A stretch of DNA of 45,772 nt from Gaiellaceae bacterium (GTDB taxonomy: Bacteria; Actinomycetota; Thermoleophilia; Gaiellales; Gaiellaceae): contig JAUJMY010000020.1 in the NCBI GenBank assembly GCA_030446625.1, forward strand, positions 1 through 45,772. The letters run 5' to 3'. Positions 17,656 through 25,991 of this stretch are shown here, in pieces. Position 1 is the stretch's first letter. The number at the start of each line of letters is the position of its first letter. A model generated the notes under the pieces. It was not told the DNA's origin. It saw only the letters and a list, made by a program, of their open reading frames with translations, and did not search any database. A program made the position numbers and the translations under genes.

Positions 17656-18678
17656 TCACGACTCGTGCTGCGCGTCGAGCTGGTTCGTCGCCCGCGCGGC
17701 GCGGCGGCCGGCGGCGGTCAGGAAAGACTCGTCGACGGGCGAGCTGATCTCCGAGCCGCGGCGGCGGGGGGTGGGCCCGGGAGCGTCCGGGAGCAGGCGC
17801 GCGGCGACGCCGAGGAGGTCCGCGGTCAGCGCTGGCGCGACGCCGTTCAGGCGCGCGAGCAGCTTTGCGTGCACGGTCAGCGTCACCTCCGCCTCGCCTC
17901 GCCTCACGGCGGTGACGATCCTGCGCGCCGCCCGCTGCGCGGCGATCGTGTTCAGCGGCGAAGCGGCGACGGGGCTGAAGAGCCCGTACTCGAGGGACGC
18001 GTCGCCCTTGTAGTACGCGGCGAGGTACGAGCCCGTCCGCATCAGCCCCGGGACGATCGTCACCACGCGGATGCCCTCCGGCGCCAGCTCGGCGCGCAGT
18101 CCCTCCGAGAGCCCGACCGCGGCGAACTTCGACGGGGTGTACGAGAGCAGGTGCGGGACGCTGATCTTGCCGCCGATCGAGGTGACGTTCGCGATCGTCC
18201 CGCCGCCGCGGGCGCGCAGGTGGGGCAGCACCGCGAGCGTCGGGTGGAGCGTGCCCCAGAAGTGGATCGCCATCGCCTCCTCGAAGTCGGAGGTCACGAG
18301 CGAGCGGAACGGCCCGACGGCGATCACGCCCGCGTTGTTGACCAGCACGTCGACGCCGCCGAAGCGCGCCACCGCGGCGGAGACCCAGGCGTCGGCCTGC
18401 GCGCGGTCCGAGACGTCGCAGCGCGTCGCGAGGACGTCGGCACCGCTGGACGCCAGCTTCTGGCGCGCACGCTCGAGCGCCTCCCCGCCGCGCGCGCAGA
18501 TCGCGACGCGGGCGCCCGCGCGCGCTAACTCGTGCGCGAGCGAGAAGCCGAGGCCGCGCGAGCCGCCGGTGACGAGGACGACCTTCCCCTCCAGGTCGGT
18601 CGTGCGCCGCCGGGTGGCCGCGGCGCGCGCGGCGAGCGCGAGCGCCGTGCCGGTCGCGATGCGCGCGGGCAGCCCCAT
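17656..18678 (-). CDS. Short-chain dehydrogenase/reductase
   Basis: 340 residues. Classical SDR with cofactor motif TGGSRGLG (near 38-45), NNAG (near 112), catalytic Ser in TSIGG and YTPSK for the Tyr/Lys pair near 178-182. A basic, weakly hydrophobic N-terminus of 30 residues could associate with the membrane. The 80-residue C-terminal extension is seen in SDRs acting on lipids or steroids, but the substrate is unknown. ATG 18678 is preceded by GGGGACG. It is divergent from proline dehydrogenase with 86 bases between starts. Confidence 0.85.
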   Translation of the reverse strand: MGLPARIATGTALALAARAAATRRRTTDLEGKVVLVTGGSRGLGFSLAHELARAGARVAICARGGEALERARQKLASSGADVLATRCDVSDRAQADAWVSAAVARFGGVDVLVNNAGVIAVGPFRSLVTSDFEEAMAIHFWGTLHPTLAVLPHLRARGGGTIANVTSIGGKISVPHLLSYTPSKFAAVGLSEGLRAELAPEGIRVVTIVPGLMRTGSYLAAYYKGDASLEYGLFSPVAASPLNTIAAQRAARRIVTAVRRGEAEVTLTVHAKLLARLNGVAPALTADLLGVAARLLPDAPGPTPRRRGSEISSPVDESFLTAAGRRAARATNQLDAQHES

Positions 18679-18748
18679 CCGCTTGGCGTCCCCGCGACGG
18701 CGCGGCCGGAAACGGACGGCAGGCGGTCGAGCGCGCGGGCCGCGCCAC

Positions 18749-18754
18749 TAGAAT
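18749..18754 (+). promoter_or_regulatory. -10 element of proline dehydrogenase
   Basis: TAGAAT lies 10 bases before the GTG at 18765. It fits TANNNT and would give a transcript beginning at or just before the start codon. No good -35 is visible. Confidence 0.5.
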
Positions 18755-18764
18755 CGGCGCGCCC

Positions 18765-19700
18765 GTGGCCCTGCTCGACCGCGCGATCGTCCGCCTGCTA
18801 CCCGCCGTCCCGCGGCCGGTCGTGCAGAAGCTCTCGGAGCGCTACATCGCCGGCGCCTCGTGCGACGACGCGATGCGCGTCGTGCGCGAGCTGAACGCGC
18901 ACGGCAAGACGGCGACGATCGACGTCCTCGGCGAGGAGATCACGAACGCGGAGGAGGCGCGCGCGATCGCGGACTCGTACACGGACGTCCTCCGGCAGAT
19001 CGCGCGCGCGCAACTCGATGCGACGGTGAGCGTGAAGCTCACCGGGCTCGGGCTGAAGCTGAGCTACGACCTGTGCCGTGGCCTCGTCGAGGAGCTCGTC
19101 GGCCACGCGGCGGCGCGCGGCAACTTCGTCACGATCGACATGGAGGACTCGAGCACGACGGACGACACGCTCCGCCTCTACCGCGAGCTGCGGACGGCCG
19201 GGCGCGACAACGTCGGGATCGTCCTCCAGGCGTCGCTGCGCCGCACCGTCGCCGACATCGAGGCCGTCGCGGACCTGCGGCCGAACGTCCGGCTCTGCAA
19301 GGGCATCTACCTCGAGCCGGACCCGATCGCGTTCCAGGACTTCCAGGCCGTCCGCGGCAACTTCGTGCGCGCGCTCGGCGCGCTTCTCGACGCCGGCTGC
19401 TACGTGGGCGTCGCGACGCACGACGAGTGGCTCGTCGACGAGGCGCGGCGCCTCGTGTCGCAGCGCGGACTCGCGCCCACGGCGTACGAGTTCCAGATGC
19501 TCCTCGGCGTGCGGCCGGAGCTCGGCGACGCGCTCGTCCGGGAGGGGCACCGGCTCCGGATCTACGTCCCGTTCGGCCGGCACTGGTACGCGTACTCGCT
19601 GCGCCGCCTCCAGGAGAACCCGAAGATCGCGGGCTACGTCGCGGCTGACACCCTTGGGCGCCTCATGCCCGGGCGTGGCGACCACAAGCTGTCGGCTTGA
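18765..19700 (+). CDS. Proline dehydrogenase
   Basis: 311 residues, the usual length for the monofunctional actinobacterial/Bacillus enzyme. FAD-dependent oxidation of L-proline to 1-pyrroline-5-carboxylate, passing electrons to the membrane quinone pool. The TIM barrel carries the family motifs TVSVKLTGLGL, IDMEDSS, LQASLRRT, RLCKGIYLEP, V-A-T-H-D and YVPFGRHWYAYSLRRLQENP, where the two arginines bind substrate carboxylate. GTG start 18765 is placed by the -10 element just upstream and by homology of the start. The stop overlaps the aminotransferase start (TTGA). No pyrroline-5-carboxylate dehydrogenase is in the window. Confidence 0.93.
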   Translation: MALLDRAIVRLLPAVPRPVVQKLSERYIAGASCDDAMRVVRELNAHGKTATIDVLGEEITNAEEARAIADSYTDVLRQIARAQLDATVSVKLTGLGLKLSYDLCRGLVEELVGHAAARGNFVTIDMEDSSTTDDTLRLYRELRTAGRDNVGIVLQASLRRTVADIEAVADLRPNVRLCKGIYLEPDPIAFQDFQAVRGNFVRALGALLDAGCYVGVATHDEWLVDEARRLVSQRGLAPTAYEFQMLLGVRPELGDALVREGHRLRIYVPFGRHWYAYSLRRLQENPKIAGYVAADTLGRLMPGRGDHKLSA

Positions 19701-20722
19701 TCTGGGCGCGCGCCGAGGGGTCGCGCGTCTGGGACGAGACCGGGCGCGAGTTCGTCGACCTCACCGCCGGCTTCGGCGTCGCGCTCCTCGGCCACCGGAA
19801 CGCGCGGATCATGGAGGCGATCGCGAGCCAGCCCGTCGTCCACGCGCTCGGAGACCTTGCGGAGGCCGAGGTGACGCGGCAGCTGCGCGCTGCGCTCCCG
19901 TGGCCGGCGAAGCTCGGTGTGACCGGGGAGGACGCGGTCGAGATCGCGCTGCGAACCGCGCTCCTCGCGACGGGGCGACCCGGGATCGCGGCGTTCGACG
20001 GCGCATACCACGGAACCGGGCTCCTCGCGCTTGCGGCGACGGGTCTGGAGCGCTTCCGCGCGCCGTTCGCACCGTGGCTTCCGGGACCAGTGCACCGCTT
20101 CCGGTACGGCGCGGACCCGGGACCGCTTCCGCCGGACACCGGCTGCGTGATCGTCGAGCCCGTGCAGGGGCGCGGCGGCGCGCGCGTCCCGCCGGCGGAA
20201 TTCCTCGAGCGGCTGCGCGAGCGCTGCGACGAGGCGGGCGCGCTGCTCGTCGTGGACGCGATCTTTACGGCGCTCGGCCGGCTCGGCGAGATGTGGCCCG
20301 GGTCGGGCGTCGCCGACGTCCTGTGCGTGGGAAAAGGCCTCGGCGGGGGGCTGCCGCTGTCGGCGGCGCTGTTCGTGCGCCGCGACCTCGAGCGCGCGTG
20401 GGAGCTCGGGCGCGAGGACGTCTACACGCACACGCACACCGGCTCCCCCCTCGCGTGCGCGGCCGCGCTCGTCGTGCTCGAGGAGGTGCCGCGCCTGCTC
20501 GACCGCGTGCGGGAGCTTGGGGAGCGCTTCGGCGCCGACGGGTGGCACGGCGCGGGGCTGCTCCGGACGCGTCGTCGCAACGCCGCGGACGCGTTCCGGC
20601 GCGGCGTGCTCGTGATTCCGATCCCGGCGGAGGAGCGATCGCACTCGCTGATCCAGGCGGCGCCGCCGCTGACGATCAGCGACGACGATCTCGGCGAGGC
20701 GTTCGCGCGGCTTCGCGCCTAG
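19697..20722 (+). CDS. Class III aminotransferase (possibly ornithine/GSA type)
   Basis: 341 residues, shorter than the usual 400-450 of the acetylornithine/ornithine/GABA aminotransferase family. PLP enzyme. Visible elements are FVDLTAGFGVALLGH, AYHGTG, IVEPVQGRGG, VVDAIFTALGR with Asp187 for the PLP nitrogen, and VGKGLGGGLP with Lys213 for the Schiff base. The usual D-E-V-Q-T-G segment is DAIFTALGR, so the Glu is lost. TTG at 19697 overlaps the proline dehydrogenase stop. Coupling to PRODH suggests a role on glutamate semialdehyde (ornithine aminotransferase-like). This is inference from context. Confidence 0.75.
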   Translation: MIWARAEGSRVWDETGREFVDLTAGFGVALLGHRNARIMEAIASQPVVHALGDLAEAEVTRQLRAALPWPAKLGVTGEDAVEIALRTALLATGRPGIAAFDGAYHGTGLLALAATGLERFRAPFAPWLPGPVHRFRYGADPGPLPPDTGCVIVEPVQGRGGARVPPAEFLERLRERCDEAGALLVVDAIFTALGRLGEMWPGSGVADVLCVGKGLGGGLPLSAALFVRRDLERAWELGREDVYTHTHTGSPLACAAALVVLEEVPRLLDRVRELGERFGADGWHGAGLLRTRRRNAADAFRRGVLVIPIPAEERSHSLIQAAPPLTISDDDLGEAFARLRA

Positions 20723-21036
20723 GGAGGCGGCGGGCCGGCGGGCGGAACGTAATCGTCCTCCTCGACGATCACCTCGCGCCGCGGCTGCTCGTAGACCTCG
20801 CGACGTGGCGCGTAGCCGCGGCTGTAGCCGGCGTCGGTCTCCGCGTAGCGCCGCCGCCCACGGTAGATCGGGCTCCACTCCGACCAGAAGATCATCGAGA
20901 TCAGGAAGCCCAGCAGGCCGATCACCATCAGGATCACGCCGATCGCGTCGATGTTCAGCCCTTCGGCGTCGCGCTCGATGCCCCACACGAGGATCGCGCC
21001 GAGCGCGACGAGCAGCATGCTGACTCCGATCGTCAT
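20719..21036 (-). CDS. DUF6458-type small membrane protein
   Basis: 105 residues. Two membrane helices at about 2-20 and 28-50 with an I-D-A-I-G-V-I-L element between them, followed by a charged, Tyr/Arg/Pro-rich cytoplasmic tail ending in a poly-Pro run. This matches the DUF6458 pattern found across actinobacteria; function unknown. Its TAG overlaps the TAG of the convergent aminotransferase gene in the sequence CTAG. Confidence 0.75.
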   Translation of the reverse strand: MTIGVSMLLVALGAILVWGIERDAEGLNIDAIGVILMVIGLLGFLISMIFWSEWSPIYRGRRRYAETDAGYSRGYAPRREVYEQPRREVIVEEDDYVPPAGPPPP

Positions 21037-21081
21037 CGTGCGCGTCCTACCGCGCGCCGCGGGATCCCAAACGCGCGCGGC

Positions 21082-21708
21082 TCACGCGCTCGCTCGGACC
21101 GCGAGCACGACGAGCTCGGACGGGACGCGCGGGTCCTGGCGGCGGGCGCCGACGTTCGGCAGCTCCTCGACGCGGTGCAGCGTGAGGCCGGCGCGCACCA
21201 GCGCGGTCACGACCTGGCCGAGCCGCCAGCCGTCGCCGTCACCGAAGTAGTCGTCGCGCCACCTCAGCGCCGCGTCCAGCGAGCGCAGGACGGGGTGCGC
21301 GTCGTGGAGCACGAGGCCGCCGCCGGGCCGCAGCGCCGCGGCGATCCCGGTCGCCCAGCCGTCGAGGTCGCGGACGGCCGCGAGCGTTCCCGCCGCCGAG
21401 TACACGAGGTCGAAGCGCGCGCGGCGAAGCTCGAGCGGGAGCGCGTCGGCTCGAGCGTGCACGAGCACGGCGTCGGGCGCCGCCGCGCGCGCCGCCGCGA
21501 GCTCCGCCTCGCTCGCGCAGATCCCGGTGACGAGCGCGCCGAGCTGCGCGAGCTCCGCCGCCGAGTCGGCGTTCGGGCAGCCGAGATGGAGGACGTGCCG
21601 GCCGTCGACGTCGGGCAGGCGCTCCCGCACGCGAGCCGGCAATCCCTCCTCCGGCGGCCGCCGGTGCGCCTCCTCCCAGGCCCGCCGGTTGTGCTCCGTC
21701 GGCTCCAT
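21082..21708 (-). CDS. Class I SAM-dependent methyltransferase
   Basis: 208 residues. Rossmann methyltransferase: motif I is VLHLGCPNADSAAELA (about 35-50), motif II ends in ICASEAELAAA, motif III/IV FDLVYSAAGTLAAV and a post-motif LRPGGGLVLHDAHPVL. Begins with EHNRRAWEEAHRR, as in ubiquinone/small-molecule methyltransferases of this family. ATG 21708 fits the family start; an in-frame start at 21828 would add an unrelated 40 residues. Substrate unknown. Confidence 0.8.
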   Translation of the reverse strand: MEPTEHNRRAWEEAHRRPPEEGLPARVRERLPDVDGRHVLHLGCPNADSAAELAQLGALVTGICASEAELAAARAAAPDAVLVHARADALPLELRRARFDLVYSAAGTLAAVRDLDGWATGIAAALRPGGGLVLHDAHPVLRSLDAALRWRDDYFGDGDGWRLGQVVTALVRAGLTLHRVEELPNVGARRQDPRVPSELVVLAVRASA

Positions 21709-21786
21709 CTGGAGAAGCTCTACCGGAAAGAAGCACGGGCCGCCGGACCACGCTCGCCGGCACGATGCTGCGTCCTCAGTCGCAGA

Positions 21787-21801
21787 GATAGCGCGGCTAT
21801 C
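21787..21801. repeat. Short palindrome in methyltransferase leader
   Basis: GATAGC-GCG-GCTATC, a perfect 6-bp inverted repeat in the 167-base gap between the FabL-like and methyltransferase genes, about 80 bases before the methyltransferase start. Could be an operator half-site pair or chance. Confidence 0.3.
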
Positions 21802-21875
21802 CGTGCTCCCTGCGTCCTTGCCTCGCACTCGTCGACGCGCCCCGGCGACGCGTGGTGATTCCGCTAGAGCTTCGG

Positions 21876-22613
21876 TCAGGCGGGGAGCGAGAAGCCGCCG
21901 TCGACGACGAGGGTGTGGCCGCGAATCATCGCGGCGTCGCGCGAGCAGAGGAACGCGACGGCCGCGGCGACGTCGTCGGGCTCTACGAGTCGCCCCGCCG
22001 GCGTGCGCTCGCGGCCGCTCGCGAGCATCTCCTCCCGGTTCGGGAAGTGCTGGAGCGCGCCTGTCTCGACCACGCCCGCTGAGACCGCGTTCGCGCGGAT
22101 CCCGCGCGGCGCGAGCTCCACCGCGAGGTAGCGGACGACCGCCTCGAGCGCCGCCTTCGACGTCCCGACGAGCACGTAGTTCTCGAGCACGCGCGTCGAG
22201 CCGAGGCTCGAGATGCCGACGATCGACGAGCCTTCCGGCATCGCCGGCGCGGTGGCGCGCGCGAGCGCGAGCAGGGCGCGCGCGTTCGCGTTCAGCGTCC
22301 AGTCCCAGTGCTTGTCCTCCGTCTCCAGCGCGGGGCGGATGACGCCGGTCGCCGCGTTGTGGACGACCGCATCGAGCGGTCCGAGCGCCGCGATCTCGCC
22401 GAGCACGCGCTCGGACGAGACGTTCCCGCGCACGAGCACGGGCTCCGTCCCGAGCTCCCGGAGGCCGTCCGCCGCCTCCTCGGCCGCGCGGTCGTTGCGG
22501 AGGTACCCGACGGCGACGCGCGCGGCGCCGAGCGCGGCGAAGCGGCGCGCGATCGCGAGTCCGATCCCGCGCGTGCCGCCGGTCACGAGGACGGACGCGC
22601 CCGCGAAGGTCAT
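21876..22613 (-). CDS. fabL: Enoyl-ACP reductase, FabL type
   Basis: 245-residue SDR. Cofactor motif TGGTRGIG, HNAATG in place of NNAG, and SSLGS...ENYVLVGTSKAALE with Tyr146 and Lys153 as catalytic pair (Y-x6-K, typical of enoyl reductases rather than Y-x3-K of ketoreductases). The stretch RYLAVELAPRGI, ALQHFPNREEML and DDGGFS-like C-terminus closely follow the Bacillus FabL pattern. It should reduce trans-2-enoyl-ACP with NADPH in fatty acid elongation. ATG 22613 overlaps the upstream small gene's stop (ATGA). The assignment to FabL over another SDR is good but not proven. Confidence 0.8.
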   Translation of the reverse strand: MTFAGASVLVTGGTRGIGLAIARRFAALGAARVAVGYLRNDRAAEEAADGLRELGTEPVLVRGNVSSERVLGEIAALGPLDAVVHNAATGVIRPALETEDKHWDWTLNANARALLALARATAPAMPEGSSIVGISSLGSTRVLENYVLVGTSKAALEAVVRYLAVELAPRGIRANAVSAGVVETGALQHFPNREEMLASGRERTPAGRLVEPDDVAAAVAFLCSRDAAMIRGHTLVVDGGFSLPA

Positions 22614-22888
22614 TCGCGGCCCGGCAGGGGCTCGTACTCGGGCGCGGAGCTCGGCATCTTCTCCCAGCCGATGCGCGCCTGCGACTCGCGCCCGCCCTCC
22701 TCCGCCTTCGAGGAGGCGTAGCCGAGCCGCTCGAGCAGCGCCACCTGCTCCTCCCCGTACCGCCGCACCGGGTGCTCCTCCGGAAGGTCGCGGACGAGCT
22801 CGCGCACGCGCGCGCGGATCTGGAAGGCGAAGTGGGGCGTCGCGGGCCCGACGAGCGCCCGGATGTCGTCGATCGTAGGCTCGGCCAC
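22610..22888 (-). CDS. Conserved small protein coupled to fabL
   Basis: 92 residues, soluble. Starts MAEPTIDDIRALVGPATPHF, then a helical ARVRELVRDLPEEHPVRRYGEEQVALLERLGY segment and a disordered Gly/Glu/Pro tail. No family recognised. It overlaps the FabL gene by ATGA and shares its promoter, so it may act with that reductase, for example as a small partner. GTG 22888 lies nine bases from a TAGGCT -10 box. Confidence 0.65.
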   Translation of the reverse strand: MAEPTIDDIRALVGPATPHFAFQIRARVRELVRDLPEEHPVRRYGEEQVALLERLGYASSKAEEGGRESQARIGWEKMPSSAPEYEPLPGRE

Positions 22889-22897
22889 GGCGGCCGA

Positions 22898-22903
22898 AGC
22901 CTA
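22898..22903 (-). promoter_or_regulatory. -10 element of small gene-fabL unit
   Basis: TAGGCT on the minus strand, nine bases before the GTG at 22888. It lies beside an inverted repeat CGGAGGC (22905-22911)/GCCTCCG (22925-22931) that occupies the space between this unit and the divergent DMT transporter. Confidence 0.45.
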
Positions 22904-22934
22904 ACGGAGGCGTGGGCGCGGAAAGCCTCCGCGC

Positions 22935-23819
22935 ATGCGCCGCCCGAGCTCCGCGGAGCTGATGCTGCTCGCGACCGTCTCGATCTGGGCGTTCAACTTC
23001 ACGGTCACGCGCTACGTGCTCACGCACGGCTTCGAGCCGCTCGCGTACTCGACGCTGCGCTACGCCGCCGCGGCCGTGATCTTCGCCGGCGTGACGTACG
23101 GATTCGAGCGCTCGTTCTCGGTGCGGCGCCGCGACGTGCCGCTCCTGCTCGTCGCCGCGATCTTCGGCGTCTGGCTGAACCAGGTCTCGTTCACTTACGC
23201 GCTCACGTACACGACCGCCTCGACCGCGGCGCTGATCATGGGGACGCTGCCGATCTTCACCGCGCTGATCGCGTGGGCCTTCGGGTTCGAGGCGCTGACG
23301 CGCCGGTTCCTGCTCGCGGGCGCGATCTCCTTCGGCGGCGTGGCGCTCGTCGCTCTCGGGTCCGGCGGCGATCTCTCCGGCGACCTGCGCGGGAACCTGC
23401 TCGTGCTCGCGACGGCGCTGACGTGGGCGGCGTACTCCGTCGCGGTCGTCCCGCTGATGCGGCTCTACTCCCCGTTCCGGGTCAGCGCCTTCGTCCTCAT
23501 CGCGGGATGGGTCCCGCTCGCGCTGAGCGGCGCGCGCCAGGTGCTCGAGCAGGACTACTCGCTCGCGCCGCTCGTCTGGGCGTGCCTCGCGTTCGCCGTC
23601 GTCGGTCCGCTCGTGCTCACGAACGTGCTCTGGTTCACGGCGATCGAGCGCGTCGGCCCTTCGCGGGCGACCCTGGCCACGAACCTCCAGCCGTTCCTGG
23701 CCGCGATCTTCGCGCTCGTGCTGCTCTCGGAGCGGATCACGTGGCTCCAGGTCGCGGGCGGGCTGGCGATCGGCGGCGGGATCCTGCTCGCGCGGCGGCG
23801 CGCGCCCGTGGCCGATTAG
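22935..23819 (+). CDS. EamA/DMT-family transporter
   Basis: 294 residues with ten predicted membrane helices in two EamA repeats of about 140 residues (LLATVSIWAFNFTVTRYVLTHG starts the first; LLVLATALTWAAYSVAVVPL the second). The second repeat carries the usual late A-T-L-A-T-N-L-Q-P-F-L-A-A-I-F-A signature. Drug/metabolite exporters of this family usually move amino acids or other small molecules out of the cell; cargo is not predictable. ATG 22935 follows a palindromic leader. Confidence 0.88.
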   Translation: MRRPSSAELMLLATVSIWAFNFTVTRYVLTHGFEPLAYSTLRYAAAAVIFAGVTYGFERSFSVRRRDVPLLLVAAIFGVWLNQVSFTYALTYTTASTAALIMGTLPIFTALIAWAFGFEALTRRFLLAGAISFGGVALVALGSGGDLSGDLRGNLLVLATALTWAAYSVAVVPLMRLYSPFRVSAFVLIAGWVPLALSGARQVLEQDYSLAPLVWACLAFAVVGPLVLTNVLWFTAIERVGPSRATLATNLQPFLAAIFALVLLSERITWLQVAGGLAIGGGILLARRRAPVAD

Positions 23820-23851
23820 GCTCGCCGCTCACCCTCGAGAAAGGAGACGGC

Positions 23852-24010
23852 ATGGCACGCGGCGCAACCGGAGCGTGGGGCCTGGGGCGGATCCTGATCG
23901 CGGTGGCGGTCGTCCTGTTCCTGCTCGCGGCGTTCGGCGTCGGCATCGGCGGCGACTTCGACCTGGTCGCCCTCGGGCTCGCGCTCTTCGCGGCGGGGCA
24001 CATCGTCTGA
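23852..24010 (+). CDS. Small two-helix membrane protein
   Basis: 52 residues with two hydrophobic segments (LIAVAVVLFLLAAFGVGIGG and LVALGLALFAAGHIV). The ribosome site AAGGAG, six bases before ATG 23852, is one of the best in the window. Pattern is like the many short actinobacterial proteins of unknown function with LGLALFAAGH endings. It sits just before the hppD promoter. Confidence 0.7.
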   Translation: MARGATGAWGLGRILIAVAVVLFLLAAFGVGIGGDFDLVALGLALFAAGHIV

Positions 24011-24018
24011 ACGGCGCG

Positions 24019-24024
24019 TAAGAT
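24019..24024 (+). promoter_or_regulatory. -10 element of hppD
   Basis: TAAGAT followed by CAGG-ATG-GTG. The GTG at 24032 is seven bases after the box, the spacing expected for a leaderless transcript, so the second codon may be the true start. Confidence 0.45.
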
Positions 24025-24028
24025 CAGG

Positions 24029-25132
24029 ATGGTGTCGGCGAACGACTTCATGCCGCTCGACGGGTGGGATCACCTCGAGCTCTGGGTCGGGAACGCGAAG
24101 CTGGCGGCGTACTTCTACGAGCACGCGTTCGGCTTCACGCGCACCGCGTACGCGGGGCCCGAGACGGGCGTGCGCGACCGCGCCTCGTACGTGCTCGAGC
24201 AGGGCGACATCCGCCTCGTGCTGACGAGCGGCCTGCGCAGCGACAGCGACATCACGCGCTTCGCGTGCGCGCACGGCGACGGCGCGAAGGACATCGCGAT
24301 CGCCGTTCCCGACGCAGAGCACGCGTACCGCGAGACGGTGGAGCGCGGCGCGCGCGGCGTCGTCGAGCCGCACTGGGTCGAGGACGAGCACGGCCGCGTG
24401 CAGCTGGCGTCGATCGCGACCTACGGCGAGGTCGTCCACACCTTCGTCAACCGCTCCGAGTACGGCGGCGCGTACCTGCCGGGCTACCGGCCGGAGGCGT
24501 CGCAGAACGGCGCGCCGGGCGGGATCGGGCTGCGGGCGATCGACCACGTCGTCGGCAACGTCGAGCTCGGGAAGATGGACCACTGGGTCGAGTTCTACGA
24601 GCGGACGATGGGCTTCACGAACATCATCCACTTCGGCGACGACCAGATCCAGACGGACTACTCGGCGCTGATGTCGAAGGTGATGGCGGACGGCGGGGGG
24701 AAGATCAAGTTCCCGATCAACGAGCCGGCCGAGGGCAAGCGGAAGAGCCAGATCGACGAGTACCTGGAGTACAACGAGGGCCCGGGCGTCCAGCACATCG
24801 CGCTCGCGACCGAGGACATCGTGGGCACGGTGGAGGCGCTCCGCTCGCGCGGGATGATCTTCCTCTCCACGCCAGAGGCGTACTACGCCGACGCGCCCGG
24901 CCGCGTCGGCGAGATCCTCGAGGACTGGGACGATCTGAAGCGGCTGCGGATCCTCGTCGACCGCGACGACGACGGCTACCTGCTCCAGATCTTCACGAAG
25001 ACGGCGCAGGACCGGCCGACGCTCTTCTTCGAGGTGATAGAGCGCCACGGCGCGCGCGGCTTCGGGGAGGGCAACTTCAAGGCGCTCTTCGAGGCGATCG
25101 AGCGCGAGCAGGCCCTGCGCGGGAACCTCTAG
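24029..25132 (+). CDS. hppD: 4-hydroxyphenylpyruvate dioxygenase
   Basis: 367 residues. Fe(II) enzyme converting 4-hydroxyphenylpyruvate and O2 to homogentisate and CO2, the second step of tyrosine breakdown. Two vicinal-oxygen-chelate domains; iron ligands His173 (IDHVVGNV), His256 (GVQHIALAT) and Glu335 (FFEVIERHG). The last helix GNFKALFEAIEREQ is the usual lid. ATG 24029 or the adjacent in-frame GTG 24032 are both possible. It opens the homogentisate cluster. Confidence 0.96.
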   Translation: MVSANDFMPLDGWDHLELWVGNAKLAAYFYEHAFGFTRTAYAGPETGVRDRASYVLEQGDIRLVLTSGLRSDSDITRFACAHGDGAKDIAIAVPDAEHAYRETVERGARGVVEPHWVEDEHGRVQLASIATYGEVVHTFVNRSEYGGAYLPGYRPEASQNGAPGGIGLRAIDHVVGNVELGKMDHWVEFYERTMGFTNIIHFGDDQIQTDYSALMSKVMADGGGKIKFPINEPAEGKRKSQIDEYLEYNEGPGVQHIALATEDIVGTVEALRSRGMIFLSTPEAYYADAPGRVGEILEDWDDLKRLRILVDRDDDGYLLQIFTKTAQDRPTLFFEVIERHGARGFGEGNFKALFEAIEREQALRGNL

Positions 25133-25143
25133 CGCGAGACGCC

Positions 25144-25971
25144 GTGACGGGAAGCGTCCTCGACTACCTCGGCACGCCCGCGCGCCAGTCCTCGACGCTG
25201 CGCGAGACGGCGCACAGGCCGTGGCCCCTCCCTCCGCGGTCGTGGATCCAGGGGCAGACGTGGGACAAGCTGCTCTTCGCGCACTGGCGCGTGCCGGAGG
25301 AGAGCCTGCGCGCGCTCGTCCCGCCGCAGCTCCCGCTCGACACGTACGAGGGGTCGGCGTGGGTCGGAGTCACCCCTTTCCGCGTCAGCGGCTTCCGGCT
25401 GCGCGGGATGCTGCCGGTGCCGCGCCTCTCGACCTTCCTCGAGCTCAACGTGCGGACCTACGTGACGCTGGAGGACAAGCCCGGCATCTTCTTCTTCAGC
25501 CTCGACTGCGAGAACCCGTTCGCGGTCGAGGCCGCGCGGCGGACGTACCGGCTCCCGTACTACCACGCGCGAATGTCCGCGACGCGACGCGGCGAGTGGA
25601 TCGACTACTCGAGCGCGAGGCGCGACGGGCCCCCGCGGCCGTACGTCCTCGAGTGCAGCTACCGCCCCACGAGCCCGGTGGCGCAGGCGGAGGCCGGCTC
25701 GCTCGAGTATTTCCTAACCGAGCGCTACTGCCTCTACACGCTCGACGAGCGGCAGGACGTCCAGCGGGCGAACATCCACCACCCGCCGTGGCCGCTCCAG
25801 TCGGCCGAGGGGCGCTTCGAGCTGAACACCATGGCGCCCGACGGCGTCGAGCTCCCCGACGACGAGCCTCTTTTGCACTTCGCCGACCGCCAGGACGTCG
25901 TCATCTGGCCGCTCGAGCGTGTGGCCGGCGCAGGCTCCCGCCGGGCGGAGCCCGGCTCCGCCGGCGCCTGA
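25144..25971 (+). CDS. DUF2071 family protein
   Basis: 275 residues, DUF2071 (YqjF-like): WIQGQTWDKLLFAHWRVP, LRALVPPQLPLDTYEGSAWVGVTPF, YRLPYYHARM, YRPTSP and LTERYCLY. The family has an acetoacetate-decarboxylase-like fold of unknown activity. Start GTG 25144, 12 bases after hppD. The C-terminal tail (about the last 17 residues, RVAGAGSRRAEPGSAGA) is encoded by a palindromic repeat that recurs 174 bases downstream, so the element has probably reshaped the end of the gene. Its role in tyrosine catabolism, if any, is unknown. Confidence 0.85.
   Translation: MTGSVLDYLGTPARQSSTLRETAHRPWPLPPRSWIQGQTWDKLLFAHWRVPEESLRALVPPQLPLDTYEGSAWVGVTPFRVSGFRLRGMLPVPRLSTFLELNVRTYVTLEDKPGIFFFSLDCENPFAVEAARRTYRLPYYHARMSATRRGEWIDYSSARRDGPPRPYVLECSYRPTSPVAQAEAGSLEYFLTERYCLYTLDERQDVQRANIHHPPWPLQSAEGRFELNTMAPDGVELPDDEPLLHFADRQDVVIWPLERVAGAGSRRAEPGSAGA
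25911..25961 (+). repeat. 51-bp palindromic repeat, copy 1
   Basis: From gctcgagcgtgtggccggcg onward, with a perfect hairpin GCCGGGC-GGA-GCCCGGC at 25940-25956. Differs from copy 2 at two positions. It forms the end of the DUF2071 reading frame. Confidence 0.75.
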
Positions 25972-25991
25972 CGCCGCTGGACGGCAGGATC

